Made by a program: the position numbers and the translations under genes
The notes under the pieces: model-generated
What the model was told of the DNA's origin: nothing
Databases searched by the model: none
Seen by the model: only the letters and a program-made list of their open reading frames with translations
Source: Phocaeicola vulgatus ATCC 8482
Lineage (GTDB): Bacteria; Bacteroidota; Bacteroidia; Bacteroidales; Bacteroidaceae
Assembly (NCBI RefSeq): GCF_000012825.1
Contig: NC_009614.1
Location: 3,410,001 to 3,474,000 of the forward strand
DNA: 64,000 nucleotides
Direction: 5' to 3'
Part shown: in pieces, positions 49,328 through 57,465 of the stretch
How the letters are laid out: each line of letters opens with the position of its first letter
Position numbering within the stretch: the first letter of the stretch is position 1

Positions 49328-50033
49328 ATATTATTTTCCTCATACCGCTACTGTGTTTTTTCTGCTGACGGTAGCTGTAGCCTTGTTCTCATGGATAGGA
49401 AGTATTTATGGGCTGGGGAAGGTGCAAAGCCTGCTCAGTCCCGAAGGAATCCGGTGGGAATTGAGGCATGCTATGGGGAATTTTGTCCAGACACCGGCAT
49501 TGGGCATAGTAATGATGCTTTTTTTAGGGTTCGGCATTACGGTTCATTCCGGGGTATGGGGTACGTTGGGGAGGATAGTGAAAAGAGGAAAGCCCATTTC
49601 CCGTAAGGAAAAACGTGCGTTGATATTGGCAGGTTGTATACTGCTTGTTTATATCATAATGATTATTTGCACCACTTTTGCTCCATGGACTATGTTGCGT
49701 AGCGTGACGGGATCTCTCACGAACTCTCCGTTTCAAAAAGGGATTTATTATCTCATTTCGTTTGGTGTGGGATTGTCGGGTATGGCTTTCGGTTATGCAT
49801 CGGGACGTTTTCGGGATGATAAGGATATAATAAAAGGTATGTCCTGTCTCTTTTCTCGTTTTGCCGATTACTTTGTGGCGCTTTTTTTTATAGTTCAGTT
49901 CTTTTCTTCATTGATGTATACGAATTTGGTGGAATGGGTTGGAATAGAGTCATATATAGTGTCTTACGCTTTCCATATTTGTTGCTATTTACCTTTTGCT
50001 TGGATGCTGAATAGAAAAAAAATAGATTGTTAA
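49317..50033 (+). CDS. Half-length AbgT-like membrane protein of unknown function
   Basis: A 238-residue membrane protein with about six to seven hydrophobic segments. The N-terminal half resembles the AbgT transporter family (PHTATVFFLLTVAVALFSW; SPEGIRWELRHAMGNFVQTP; ALGIVMMLFLGFGITVHSGVWG), but the C-terminal half of a normal AbgT protein (about 500 residues) is absent and the tail is unlike it. ATG 49317 overlaps the response-regulator stop by 11 bases, so it belongs to the signalling operon. It could be a sensor accessory, a shortened transporter or a decayed gene; intact reading frame and operon position favour a working protein. AbgT kinship is judged by eye. Confidence 0.7.
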   Translation: MKSKYYFPHTATVFFLLTVAVALFSWIGSIYGLGKVQSLLSPEGIRWELRHAMGNFVQTPALGIVMMLFLGFGITVHSGVWGTLGRIVKRGKPISRKEKRALILAGCILLVYIIMIICTTFAPWTMLRSVTGSLTNSPFQKGIYYLISFGVGLSGMAFGYASGRFRDDKDIIKGMSCLFSRFADYFVALFFIVQFFSSLMYTNLVEWVGIESYIVSYAFHICCYLPFAWMLNRKKIDC

Positions 50034-50054
50034 TGCAAAAAAGTTGCGGATTCT

Positions 50055-50085
50055 TTTGGTAATTTCAATAAAAACCGTACCTTTG
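50055..50085 (+). promoter_or_regulatory. Promoter of tRNA-Arg
   Basis: TTTG (50055-50058), 19 nt, TACCTTTG (50078-50085), same as for tRNA-Lys, with the same downstream text CACTCGCAATT. Confidence 0.8.
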
Positions 50086-50102
50086 CACTCGCAATTAAGG
50101 AT

Positions 50103-50176
<74 letters not shown>

Positions 50177-50180
50177 CATA

Positions 50181-50216
50181 AAAAAAGCTGTATCTTCTGA
50201 GGGTACAGCTTTTTTT
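50181..50216 (+). terminator. Terminator of tRNA-Arg
   Basis: 12-bp perfect stem AAAAAAGCTGTA/TACAGCTTTTTT with an 11-nt loop, T-rich 3' end. Confidence 0.9.
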
Positions 50217-50320
50217 ATGGAAATATTTAAAAAGGATTTATCTATAAGCGGGGCTATGGAAAAGATCTTGTCCATATCTATAAACCTTTCCCGTTGGATA
50301 GTTAAGGGTTTTCTTCCTGT

Positions 50321-50398
50321 TTGTTCTATCTCCGCAAGCCTTTGGAGTTAACTCCATAGCCTTGGGAGATAACTCCAAAGCTTATGGAGATAGAATAC
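50321..50398. repeat. Long imperfect inverted repeat with a GGAGTTAACTCC core
   Basis: Left arm 50326-50350 and right arm 50370-50393 are reverse complements apart from one bulge and two mismatches (CTATCTCC..AAGC..TTTGGAGTTA), and pairing extends about four bases outward with one mismatch. The 19-nt centre contains further GGAG/CTCC units (perfect palindrome GGAGTTAACTCC at 50344-50355). No T run follows, so it is not a normal terminator. It lies between tRNA-Arg and the GH28 remnant. No gene is supported in 50217-50559. Confidence 0.8.
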
Positions 50399-50559
50399 AT
50401 CCGTATAAAAAGGTTTAACCTGGAAAGAGAAAAGGCTTATGCAACAGGAACAGATGCAATACATTGTTGTTTAATTCCGCTGGCGGGCTATTACTTTTTC
50501 TCAGTTTCTCCGCCCTTTGGGCTTCATGGCAGCGGAAAGATTGAACCGGTTAAAAAGTC

Positions 50560-50874
50560 ATGTTAACCCTTTTTGTACGCGTAACTTCCATGTATGCAGG
50601 CGAGGGGATGGATAACCATCATTTTACTGAGGTGCATGATATTTATGTAAAGGATTTGAAATGCAAAAAGGTGAATGTAGCTGCATTGGTGCTTCAAGGT
50701 ACAGAGGAGAAGCCTATTTATAACGTGACTTTTGATAACGTGGATGTGGATAAAGCAGGGATAGGTCTTGGTTTCTCGAATACGAAGACAATTGGGGTTT
50801 CTAATTGTAATTTGGGAGGTTATGTTGGGGTGCCGTCTACAGCCAGTGCGAAAGATGGTATATTCGATAAATAG
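50560..50874 (+). pseudogene. C-terminal remnant of a GH28 polygalacturonase-like enzyme
   Basis: Only about 104 residues are left (YAGEGMDNHHFTEVHDIYVKD, AALVLQGTEEKPIYNVTFDN, IGLGFSNTKTIGVSNC), which look like the last parallel-beta-helix coils of a GH28 pectinase, a family that is normally 400-500 residues and secreted. The catalytic coils, signal peptide and N-terminus are missing, and upstream sequence in all frames does not supply them. So this is a decayed gene or a fragment left by a rearrangement beside the tRNA. GH28 assignment is by eye from the repeating pattern; it is pectin-related, like the PUL at the left of the window. Confidence 0.7.
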
Positions 50875-51050
50875 ATTTGTTTGACTTCTTGGTTTACTTC
50901 GCCGATTCCTTGAAAGAGTCTTGTTACGCTGGAATGACAGAGTAAAAGGAAAGCAGGAAACCGTTTCCGGACAGGCTGGGGGAGGATTTTTCATCCCTCA
51001 GCTAAACAAATGTTTTTATAGATGGTTCTATAAGTAAAAAGACGATAATT

Positions 51051-52400
51051 ATGAGTACAAACGAATTTGCCCGAATTTTATTGACTTGGATTAAGAGTTT
51101 TCTATCATGGATAGGCATCCCGCGCGATAGGTTGAATGAACTGGATGAGATTATTTTCTTGATCCTGATTGTGGTTATTGCTTTTGCTGTAGGAGCTGTT
51201 TTTCATTATTTATCTGTGCGTTTCACACGGAAGGTGTTGAAATATAAAAATATCAGTTTTTTAAGTTCGTTGATAGAATACAATGCCTTGCGGAAAATGT
51301 CTGCGGTCATTCCGCCGCTTATTATATCCGCTTTGTTGCCGTTTGCGTTCGACTATCGTTCTACTTGGTTTACTGTCAGTGAAAAAATCACTTGGATTTA
51401 TTTCTTTATCGCTTTGTTGTTTTCGGTCAATGCCGTGTTAAACTCGGTAGGTAATGTGCTGATGAACAAGGAGCAGTTACAGAATCGTCCGATGAAAGGT
51501 TTCATACAGATCTTTCAAGTGATTTTTTCGTGTGTTGCCATCATTGTCATCATTTCCATATTGATTAATAAGTCGCCTCTCAACCTGATTACCGGACTGG
51601 GTGCTTTTGCTGCCGTACTGATGTTGATTTTCAAAGATACCATCCTTGGCTTTGTGGCGGGGGTACTGCTTTCCGAGAATGATATGGTGCATATCGGCGA
51701 TTGGATTGAGATGCCGCAGAATAATGTGAATGGGGTGGTGATGGATATCACTCTGAACATTGTGAAGGTTCAGAATTTCGATAATACGATTGTCACTATA
51801 CCTCCTTATTCATTAGTCTCCGGTTCATTTATCAATTGGCGTGGAATGACTGAATCGGGCGGGCGGCGTATTATGCGCGAGTATGCATTGAAACTGGATT
51901 ACATACAACCCTGTACTCCTGAATTTTTGGAGAAAATGAAGAAGTTTGATGCTGATTTGGCCGACTTTATCACAGAAAAGCAGAAACAGGCGGCTGAAGG
52001 AAAAGTAGCGAATACTGACAATCCGGCCGGATTGGTAAATGGAACCATCGATACGAATGTAGGGCTGCTTCGTGCTTATATGACTCTCTATCTGAAGCGC
52101 CATCCTTTTATCAGTAAGGACCTGTTGCTGATGGTGCGCACATTGGCTCCTACGGAGAATGGCCTGCCCGTACAAATTTATTGTTTCTCGTCCAATAAGA
52201 ACTGGCCTAGTTATGAATCTATCCAAGCGGAAATCATGGAACATTTTGTTTCTGTTCTTCCCGAGTTTGGATTGTATCCGTTCCAGAATCCTACTGCCAG
52301 AGATTATGTAATCAGTGGTTTGATAGAGTCTGGCAAGGACCTTTCTACTGTAGACGGAATTCCTTGGCATTCGGTCTTGCCAAAGGAAGAAAAGGTATAG
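51051..52400 (+). CDS. YbdG-like mechanosensitive channel of the MscS family
   Basis: A 449-residue inner-membrane protein. About five hydrophobic segments in the N-terminal half are followed by the MscS pore and beta domain: GLGAFAAVLMLIFKDTILGFVAG, then NDMVHIGDWIEMPQ, VVMDITLNIVKVQNFDNTIVTIPPYSLVSGSFINW. The order and the KDTILG/GDWIEMP forms are closest to E. coli YbdG (MscM-like). The C-terminal part (residues 275-440) is cytoplasmic. It opens on membrane tension to release solutes during osmotic downshock. Single-gene unit. Confidence 0.93.
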   Translation: MSTNEFARILLTWIKSFLSWIGIPRDRLNELDEIIFLILIVVIAFAVGAVFHYLSVRFTRKVLKYKNISFLSSLIEYNALRKMSAVIPPLIISALLPFAFDYRSTWFTVSEKITWIYFFIALLFSVNAVLNSVGNVLMNKEQLQNRPMKGFIQIFQVIFSCVAIIVIISILINKSPLNLITGLGAFAAVLMLIFKDTILGFVAGVLLSENDMVHIGDWIEMPQNNVNGVVMDITLNIVKVQNFDNTIVTIPPYSLVSGSFINWRGMTESGGRRIMREYALKLDYIQPCTPEFLEKMKKFDADLADFITEKQKQAAEGKVANTDNPAGLVNGTIDTNVGLLRAYMTLYLKRHPFISKDLLLMVRTLAPTENGLPVQIYCFSSNKNWPSYESIQAEIMEHFVSVLPEFGLYPFQNPTARDYVISGLIESGKDLSTVDGIPWHSVLPKEEKV

Positions 52401-52467
52401 TTAGGGATTTAAACATTTATTAATGACTTGCGGTTGAACAATTCTTGTTGCCGCCGTGTTATATAAA

Positions 52468-52597
52468 TGTGTTTTTCATAGTATTAGATTAAAGGTTGAA
52501 GATTGCAATCGGCTTGAGAGAAGTAGTTGCATCTGAAGTAGAAGCGTCTACTATAAAAAATATAGAAAGGTTGTTCCTTACGGGACAGCCTTTTTGT
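52468..52597 (+). ncRNA. Candidate small RNA, copy 1 of a repeated leader
   Basis: Starts with a 30-nt element (TGTGTTTTTCATAGTATTAG, then ATTAAAGGTT, 52468-52497) found again at 52729-52758 with one mismatch. About 65 nt of unique text follow, then a terminator hairpin AAGGTTGTTCC (52567-52577) / GGGACAGCCTT (52582-52592) with TTTTTG. Its promoter is not clear: TATAAATG at 52462-52469 lacks a good match. No coding frame is plausible. Confidence 0.5.
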
Positions 52598-52693
52598 TTT
52601 GTTAAAAGAAACCATTCACTTTAACTTGAAATGTTAAAGGAGTTGTTGCTTTTATTAAACAATACTATAATTTCTTCTTAACGCTTCTTTAAA

Positions 52694-52724
52694 TTTGCAG
52701 ATAGCAGGAAAGTGTGTATATTTG
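52694..52724 (+). promoter_or_regulatory. Promoter of the second small-RNA-like unit
   Basis: TTTG (52694-52697), exactly 19 nt, TATATTTG (52717-52724): a full match to the Bacteroides consensus. Start point predicted near 52730, at the first base of the repeated element. Confidence 0.8.
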
Positions 52725-52729
52725 CATGT

Positions 52730-52794
52730 GTGTTTTTCATAGTATTAGATTTAAGGTTAACAAAAGGTTGGAGCAAGGCGTTGCTCCTTTTTTT
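52730..52794 (+). ncRNA. Candidate small RNA, copy 2 of the repeated leader (about 65 nt)
   Basis: A compact unit: consensus promoter, the 30-nt element (52729-52758), a short linker and a perfect terminator (GGAGCAA/TTGCTCC, GGCG loop, seven T). No start codon with a following frame of any length fits between them; the small frame that runs through it (from 52712) spans the promoter and terminator and is not credible. A trans-acting or riboregulatory short RNA is the simplest reading. Confidence 0.65.
52770..52794 (+). terminator. Terminator of the second small-RNA-like unit
   Basis: Perfect 7-bp stem GGAGCAA/TTGCTCC, tetraloop GGCG, then seven T residues. Confidence 0.9.
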
Positions 52795-52849
52795 ATGGAG
52801 TAACGTGAGGAGTACATCTGCTGTCCGGTTCCGATATCCGATACAGAAC

Positions 52850-52886
52850 CACAGAGAAGAATCCGTGCAATGTATTCCTCTCCGTG
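52850..52886. repeat. Intergenic inverted repeat of the CACAGAG/CTCTCCGTG type
   Basis: CACAGAGAAGAAT (52850-52862) pairs with ATTCCTCTCCGTG (52874-52886) with two mismatches or G-T pairs. The enclosed ATCCGTGCAATGT resembles ATCTGTGCAATCTG of the repeat at 56072-56093, so both may be members of one dispersed element. No gene in 52795-52932. Confidence 0.6.
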
Positions 52887-52932
52887 ACTGTGTAACTTAA
52901 TTCTGCATTTTTAATGCAAGAGGCAGGCTGAA

Positions 52933-54588
52933 TTAAATAATCTCGATGCCTTGCTTCCGGCATAACTCCAATCCCACATCCTTTAACTTGAATTTCTGTA
53001 TCTTTCCGCTGCCCGTCATGGGGAACTCATCAACAAAGAAGATATATTTAGGAATTTTGTAACGGGCTATCTTGCCGTCGCAAAAGTCACGTATATCGAA
53101 TTCGTTCATTTCCACCCCTTCGTGCAAGATAATGAATGCGCCTACCGCTTCTCCGTATTTCTTGGAGGGGATACCGGCTACCTGTACATCTTTTATTCCT
53201 TCCATCTGATACAGGAACTCTTCTATTTCCCGTGGATAGATATTCTCTCCGCCACGGATAATCATGTCTTTTATCCGTCCTGTGATACGATAATTACCTT
53301 CTTCGTCTTTCACTCCCAGATCTCCTGAGTGGAGAAAGCCGTTCCGGTCTATCACTTCGGCGGTTGCTTCGGGGTTTTTGTAATACCCCTTCATGGTGTT
53401 ATACCCTTTGTTGCACATCTCGCCTTGTACGCCTATGGGACATTCCTCGCCAGTTTCCGGATCGATCACTTTTACTTCCGTAAACTCGAAATCACGGCCC
53501 ACCGTGTTGCAGCGTACATCAAACGAATCGTCGATGCGGGAGGCTGTCATGCCGGGAGAAGCTTCTGTAAGCCCGTATACACTGGTGACCTTCATAAACA
53601 TTTTCTCTTCCACACGTTTCATCAGTTCCACCGGACAGAGTGAGCCTGCCATAATGCCGGTGCGCAGACTGGACATATCGAACATATCAAACATGGGATG
53701 GTTCAGCTCGGCAATGAACATGGTAGGAACCCCGTACAAGGCCGTGCAGCGTTCCTTGTGGACGGAGGCAAGTACCAGCAGCGGGTCAAAACGTTCCACC
53801 ATCACCTGCGTGCATCCGTGTGTAAGGCAGTTCATGGTGGCTAATACCACTCCGAAGCAATGGAACAGGGGTACACAGACACATAGTTTGTCATCGGAAG
53901 TGAATTTCATGTGCTCACCCGTCAGGAAACCGTTGTTGCTGATGTTGTAATGGGTGAGCATGACTCCTTTGGGGAAACCGGTTGTGCCCGAAGTGTACTG
54001 CATGTTCACCGTGTCGTGGCAGTTCACCTTCGCTTTTGCTTCCAGCAGCTCGTCATCGTCTATGTTGCATCCCAGAAGCAGAATTTCGGCGGTGTTGTAC
54101 ATACCCCGGTATTTTTCGGGGCCGATGTAAATCACGTTCTTCATGCAGGGGAAACGTTTGCTCTTCAGATATCCGCGCTGGCTGGTCTTTAGTTCGGGCA
54201 GCATGGCGTAGACCATATTTACATAGTCGTCATTGCCACGGTCTCCGTTTACGATACACAGCGTGTGCATGTCCGAGTTCTGGCAGAGGTATTCCAGTTC
54301 TGCCTGTTTGTAGTTGGTATTTACTGTTACGGCCACGGCGCCGATTTTGGCGCAAGCGTACAGAAAGGTCAGCCAGTCGGGCACATTACCCGCCCAGATT
54401 CCTACATGGGTTCCCCGTTTCACGCCGATGGCGAGCAGTCCTTTGGCCATGTGGTCTACACGCTCGTTAAATTGTTTCCAGGTGAAGCGCAGATTGCGGT
54501 CGGAATATACGATATATTCTTTATCGGGAGTGGTGAGGGCCCAATGTTCAAGCCAGTCACCCAAGGTTCTCGTGCTTAATTCCATCAT
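52933..54588 (-). CDS. AMP-binding acyl-CoA synthetase
   Basis: A 551-residue ANL-superfamily enzyme that activates a carboxylic acid with ATP and attaches CoA. The P-loop motif is [13 protein letters not shown], the YGLTEASPG motif and the HSGDLG motif follow, then [15 protein letters not shown] at the hinge, and the C-terminal catalytic Lys lies in GSGKIQKFK. The sequence type is that of medium/long-chain fatty acyl-CoA ligases rather than acetyl-CoA synthetase. The XRE-cupin regulator gene lies three bases upstream, so they form an operon and the ligase may be under its control. The acid used is unknown. Confidence 0.92.
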   Translation of the reverse strand: MMELSTRTLGDWLEHWALTTPDKEYIVYSDRNLRFTWKQFNERVDHMAKGLLAIGVKRGTHVGIWAGNVPDWLTFLYACAKIGAVAVTVNTNYKQAELEYLCQNSDMHTLCIVNGDRGNDDYVNMVYAMLPELKTSQRGYLKSKRFPCMKNVIYIGPEKYRGMYNTAEILLLGCNIDDDELLEAKAKVNCHDTVNMQYTSGTTGFPKGVMLTHYNISNNGFLTGEHMKFTSDDKLCVCVPLFHCFGVVLATMNCLTHGCTQVMVERFDPLLVLASVHKERCTALYGVPTMFIAELNHPMFDMFDMSSLRTGIMAGSLCPVELMKRVEEKMFMKVTSVYGLTEASPGMTASRIDDSFDVRCNTVGRDFEFTEVKVIDPETGEECPIGVQGEMCNKGYNTMKGYYKNPEATAEVIDRNGFLHSGDLGVKDEEGNYRITGRIKDMIIRGGENIYPREIEEFLYQMEGIKDVQVAGIPSKKYGEAVGAFIILHEGVEMNEFDIRDFCDGKIARYKIPKYIFFVDEFPMTGSGKIQKFKLKDVGLELCRKQGIEII

Positions 54589-54591
54589 AAA

Positions 54592-55167
54592 TCAAATAGG
54601 AGTATAGATAACAGCCAATATTTTGGCGGCTTGTCCTTGATATCCGTGTACGTGGTGCGGAACGATAGAATCATAATAAATACTGTCTCCGGCTTTAATC
54701 AGATGGCATTTTTTACCGTGGCATACTTCGACGGCGCCTTCCATGACATAGATAAACTCTTCACCTTCATGCGAGGAGAGTGAGAAGTGGCTTTCCTCCG
54801 TCGGTTCCACGTCTACGATGAATGGTTCCATATGCCTGTCCGCTTTTGATTTTGACAGTGAGTGGTAGCGCATATGTGTACGCAGGTCCATTGCATTGTT
54901 CGAGAAACTGATAGTATCCTCACTCTCTTGTTTCCGGCAGATTACTGCTCCTTGTTCTTCCTGGTCGTCCAGAAAAGTGCCCAGACGTACCCCTAACGCG
55001 CGGGCTATCTTGATGAGGGGAGCCAATGAAGGAAGATCTACATTATTCTCTATTCGTTCTATTTGTTCTTCGGCAAGGCCAGAGCGTACGGCCAGTTCGG
55101 CCACACTGATTTCTTTTGTTTCACGTAGTGATTTTATTTTTTCACCAACAATCTTTGTGCTGTCCAT
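54592..55167 (-). CDS. XRE-family regulator with C-terminal cupin domain
   Basis: A 191-residue regulator. The N-terminal HTH_XRE (KIKSLRETKEISVAELAVRS, then EEQIERIENNVDLPSLAPL) covers residues 8-65; the C-terminal cupin_2 (about 115-185; GEEFIYVMEGAVEV, HLIKAGDSIYYDS, VPHHVHGY with metal-ligand His residues) senses a small molecule. The family includes regulators such as PuuR. With a ligase directly downstream, ligand is probably a carboxylate or its CoA ester; inference. A minus-strand -7 box (TATATTTG, complement of 55203-55210) lies about 36 bases before the start. Confidence 0.93.
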   Translation of the reverse strand: MDSTKIVGEKIKSLRETKEISVAELAVRSGLAEEQIERIENNVDLPSLAPLIKIARALGVRLGTFLDDQEEQGAVICRKQESEDTISFSNNAMDLRTHMRYHSLSKSKADRHMEPFIVDVEPTEESHFSLSSHEGEEFIYVMEGAVEVCHGKKCHLIKAGDSIYYDSIVPHHVHGYQGQAAKILAVIYTPI

Positions 55168-55202
55168 GGTTTGTTTTTAATAAGTTTGCAAAGTATAAAG
55201 TG

Positions 55203-55210
55203 CAAATATA
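55203..55210 (-). promoter_or_regulatory. Probable -7 element of the XRE-cupin / acyl-CoA ligase operon
   Basis: On the minus strand TATATTTG. A second TGCAAA unit (55187-55192) sits between the box and the start and could be an autoregulatory site; no clear -33 box. Confidence 0.5.
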
Positions 55211-55333
55211 TAATAAAAAAGAATTGGGCACTCTGTTTTTGTTCTGAATATGTAAAAAAGGCAGGTTAGCGACGAATTGCCGGTCATTTGTCATTAACCG
55301 TCGGTAAGTTTCGAATATTTGTGTTTTTTGTTC

Positions 55334-55341
55334 TATCTTTG
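55334..55341 (+). promoter_or_regulatory. Probable -7 element of the riboflavin synthase gene
   Basis: TATCTTTG, about 30 bases before ATG 55372. The leader is too short for an FMN riboswitch. Confidence 0.55.
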
Positions 55342-55371
55342 TTCTCGAAACTTAATTAAAGACTAAAACTT

Positions 55372-55974
55372 ATGTTCTCAGGGATTGTAGAAGAATATGC
55401 GGAGGTGGTGCGTATTGTAAAGGAGCAGGAAAATCTGCACCTCACCTTGAAATGTTCGTTTGTGGACGAACTGAAAATAGACCAGAGTATCTCTCATAAC
55501 GGTGTGTGCCTGACTGTAGTCAGTTTACAGGATGGAACGTACACGGTTACCGCCATGAAAGAAACGATAGAGCGTTCCAACATCGGCTTGCTGAAAGTGG
55601 GAGATAAAGTGAATGTGGAACGCAGCATGATGATGAACGGGCGGCTGGACGGTCATATTGTGCAAGGACATGTGGATCAGACTGCCGAATGTATGGATAT
55701 AAAGGATGCTGAAGGGAGCTGGTATTTTACTTTCAGATATGCGTTTGACAAGGAAATGGCAAAGCGCGGCTACATCACGGTGGACAAAGGCTCGGTTACG
55801 GTGAATGGTGTGAGTCTGACCGTTTGTAACCCTACGGAGGATACTTTTCAGGTTGCCATCATTCCTTATACTTACGAACATACCAATTTCCATACTTTTA
55901 AAGTGGGAAGCATTGTGAATATAGAGTTTGATATCATCGGCAAATATTTAAGCCGCATGATGCAGTTCTCCTGA
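55372..55974 (+). CDS. ribE: Riboflavin synthase alpha subunit
   Basis: A 200-residue enzyme that converts two molecules of 6,7-dimethyl-8-ribityllumazine into riboflavin plus a pyrimidine. The N-terminus MFSGIVEE is the hallmark of the family. Two lumazine-binding repeats follow: SHNGVCLTVV with NVERSMMMNGRLDGHIVQGHVD, and VNGVSLTVCNPTEDTFQVAIIPYTYEHTN-type second half. Length matches the family. It stands alone here, divergent from the XRE-cupin operon; other rib genes are not in the window. Confidence 0.95.
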   Translation: MFSGIVEEYAEVVRIVKEQENLHLTLKCSFVDELKIDQSISHNGVCLTVVSLQDGTYTVTAMKETIERSNIGLLKVGDKVNVERSMMMNGRLDGHIVQGHVDQTAECMDIKDAEGSWYFTFRYAFDKEMAKRGYITVDKGSVTVNGVSLTVCNPTEDTFQVAIIPYTYEHTNFHTFKVGSIVNIEFDIIGKYLSRMMQFS

Positions 55975-55977
55975 TTC

Positions 55978-56093
55978 TTTTACCGCAGGTTGCACAGATG
56001 ATTGTTGAAGATGAAAGAAACTTCTTTGTGGAAATCCGGAATTATCCGCATCGGCTTTTGAGCAAAAAAGAATCTGTGCAATCTGTGGTAAAA
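55978..56093. repeat. 22-bp imperfect inverted repeat of a dispersed intergenic type
   Basis: Left arm 55978-55999 (TTTTACCGCAGGTTGCACAG and two more bases) and right arm 56072-56093 (ATCTGTGCAATCTGTGGTAA and two more) are reverse complements with two mismatches; 72 nt lie between. The ATCTGTGCAATCTGTGG text recurs in intergenic regions of many Bacteroides as far as I recall, and a related fragment is at 52850-52886. The only reading frame over it (55998-56210) has no support. Confidence 0.7.
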
Positions 56094-56106
56094 TCGAATA
56101 TCAGAA

Positions 56107-57435
56107 TTATAAATCTTTCAGCAATATCTTGCTGGTGCTTTTATAATATTCTTCACGGGCATTTGCCAGCGCCTCCCAAGAACTGCTGTATCGCTTTTTG
56201 TCTATTTTGAAGGCTTCCGTTCCGGCTATGTCCAGTCTGTTCAGCAGCATAGCCACGTTCATCCGGTTGATATCTACTGACGGCAAATAGCCTATGCTTT
56301 CATCGTCACCGTCCATAGCAGTTTCATAAATCATGTGCATGTCCTGTAGTTCATACAGGATTTTCTTGGTGAGCCTTATCGGGATTTTATGTTCGTCGCT
56401 GAGTGTCTCGGCGGTATAAGGAGCCTCTTCCGTCTCAAAGCGCTTGCATATCAGAGACATGATGAGGATACACAGAAAGTCGTGATAACGGCGGCTGATA
56501 TTTGCCGTTTCTTTGCTGAAACTGTAGTTGCGAAGATTCTGTGCCACATAGCAAAGTTCTGCGCCATACAGGCAGATTCCCCATGAAATCTGCGCCCATA
56601 ACAAGAACATAGGAATGGCGGCGAAGCTACCATAGATTGCATTGTACCTTGATACCCATATCTGACTGCCGATATACAAGTATTGAAAAGCCTGAAAGGC
56701 TGTGCCTGCGATGATACCCGGAATGATGGCATACTTCAGTTTCACTTTAGTATTGGGCATAAAGACGAACAGTCCCGTAAACATGGCCCAAGTCAGGATG
56801 AAAGGGATCAGGCGTACCAGAAATTTCATCAGGGGTGCCAGTAATACGAAGTCCTCCATGTTTTTCACCATGGTGGACATAAAGATGGTAAGACCGCTGG
56901 AAAGTACGATAAGTAGGGGCAGTAAGAGCAGGATGGAGAAATAATCCGTCATTTTGCGATACAGTGTACGGGGCTTCTTCACTTGCCATATATAATTGAA
57001 GGTACGTTCTATGTTATAGGTCAGGCTCAGAATGGTCCAGAACAACATCACCAGACCCACTCCGATAAAAATTCCGCTTTTGGCGTGCACCAGATAGGAG
57101 TCAATCAGGCCAAGAATGGTTTCGGCAGCCGCACTCTGTCCTTCAAGACCGCTACGGAACTGGGTTTCCAGCAGGTTGGAGAAGCCGAAACCGCGTGCGA
57201 TGGCGAATAAAATGGCCAGAATGGGAATGATAGAAAGCAGGGTGCTGTATGTCAGTGCGGATGCTTTATTCAAAATACGTCCCTGAGTGAATTCACGAAC
57301 AGAAAGAGTAGCGATTTTTATTGCATTATAGAGTATTCCTCGGGATTTGCTAACCTCGTCTTCTGTCACCCGCCATATATCATCTTTGAGAAACGATTGC
57401 AGACCTTTCAGTTTTTCCTTGTTCATGGTACTCAT
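56107..57435 (-). CDS. YihY/BrkB-family (UPF0761) membrane protein
   Basis: A 442-residue inner-membrane protein with six to seven hydrophobic segments. The BrkB/YihY core is clear: ASALTYSTLLSIIPILAILFA, then NYIWQVKKPRTLYRKMTDYF and the AGTAFQAFQYLYIGSQIWVSRYNAIYGSFAAIPMFLLW-type stretch before GICLYGAELCYV. The C-terminal 130 residues are cytoplasmic and include a winged-helix-like part (LSDEHKIPIRLTKKILYELQDM). Once called RNase BN, the family is not a nuclease; its role is unknown (an export function is suspected). It is transcribed away from ribE and its start is 31 bases from the 3' end of the RNase P RNA gene. Confidence 0.9.
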   Translation of the reverse strand: MSTMNKEKLKGLQSFLKDDIWRVTEDEVSKSRGILYNAIKIATLSVREFTQGRILNKASALTYSTLLSIIPILAILFAIARGFGFSNLLETQFRSGLEGQSAAAETILGLIDSYLVHAKSGIFIGVGLVMLFWTILSLTYNIERTFNYIWQVKKPRTLYRKMTDYFSILLLLPLLIVLSSGLTIFMSTMVKNMEDFVLLAPLMKFLVRLIPFILTWAMFTGLFVFMPNTKVKLKYAIIPGIIAGTAFQAFQYLYIGSQIWVSRYNAIYGSFAAIPMFLLWAQISWGICLYGAELCYVAQNLRNYSFSKETANISRRYHDFLCILIMSLICKRFETEEAPYTAETLSDEHKIPIRLTKKILYELQDMHMIYETAMDGDDESIGYLPSVDINRMNVAMLLNRLDIAGTEAFKIDKKRYSSSWEALANAREEYYKSTSKILLKDL

Positions 57436-57465
57436 AAGCTCTTCATTAGGATATATGAAAAAAAA

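Noticed and set aside
50384..50566. 60-codon frame between the inverted repeat and the GH28 remnant
   Set aside because: Starts inside the inverted repeat, no motifs, and does not join to the GH28 frame.
52712..52900. 62-codon plus-strand frame in the MscS-ligase interval
   Set aside because: It runs through a consensus promoter, the repeated leader and a perfect terminator, so it cannot be a real gene.
55342..55371. FMN riboswitch upstream of ribE
   Set aside because: The leader is about 30 nt and lacks the conserved RFN element.
55998..56210. 70-codon frame after ribE
   Set aside because: It overlaps the inverted repeat and the end of the BrkB-type gene; no protein features.
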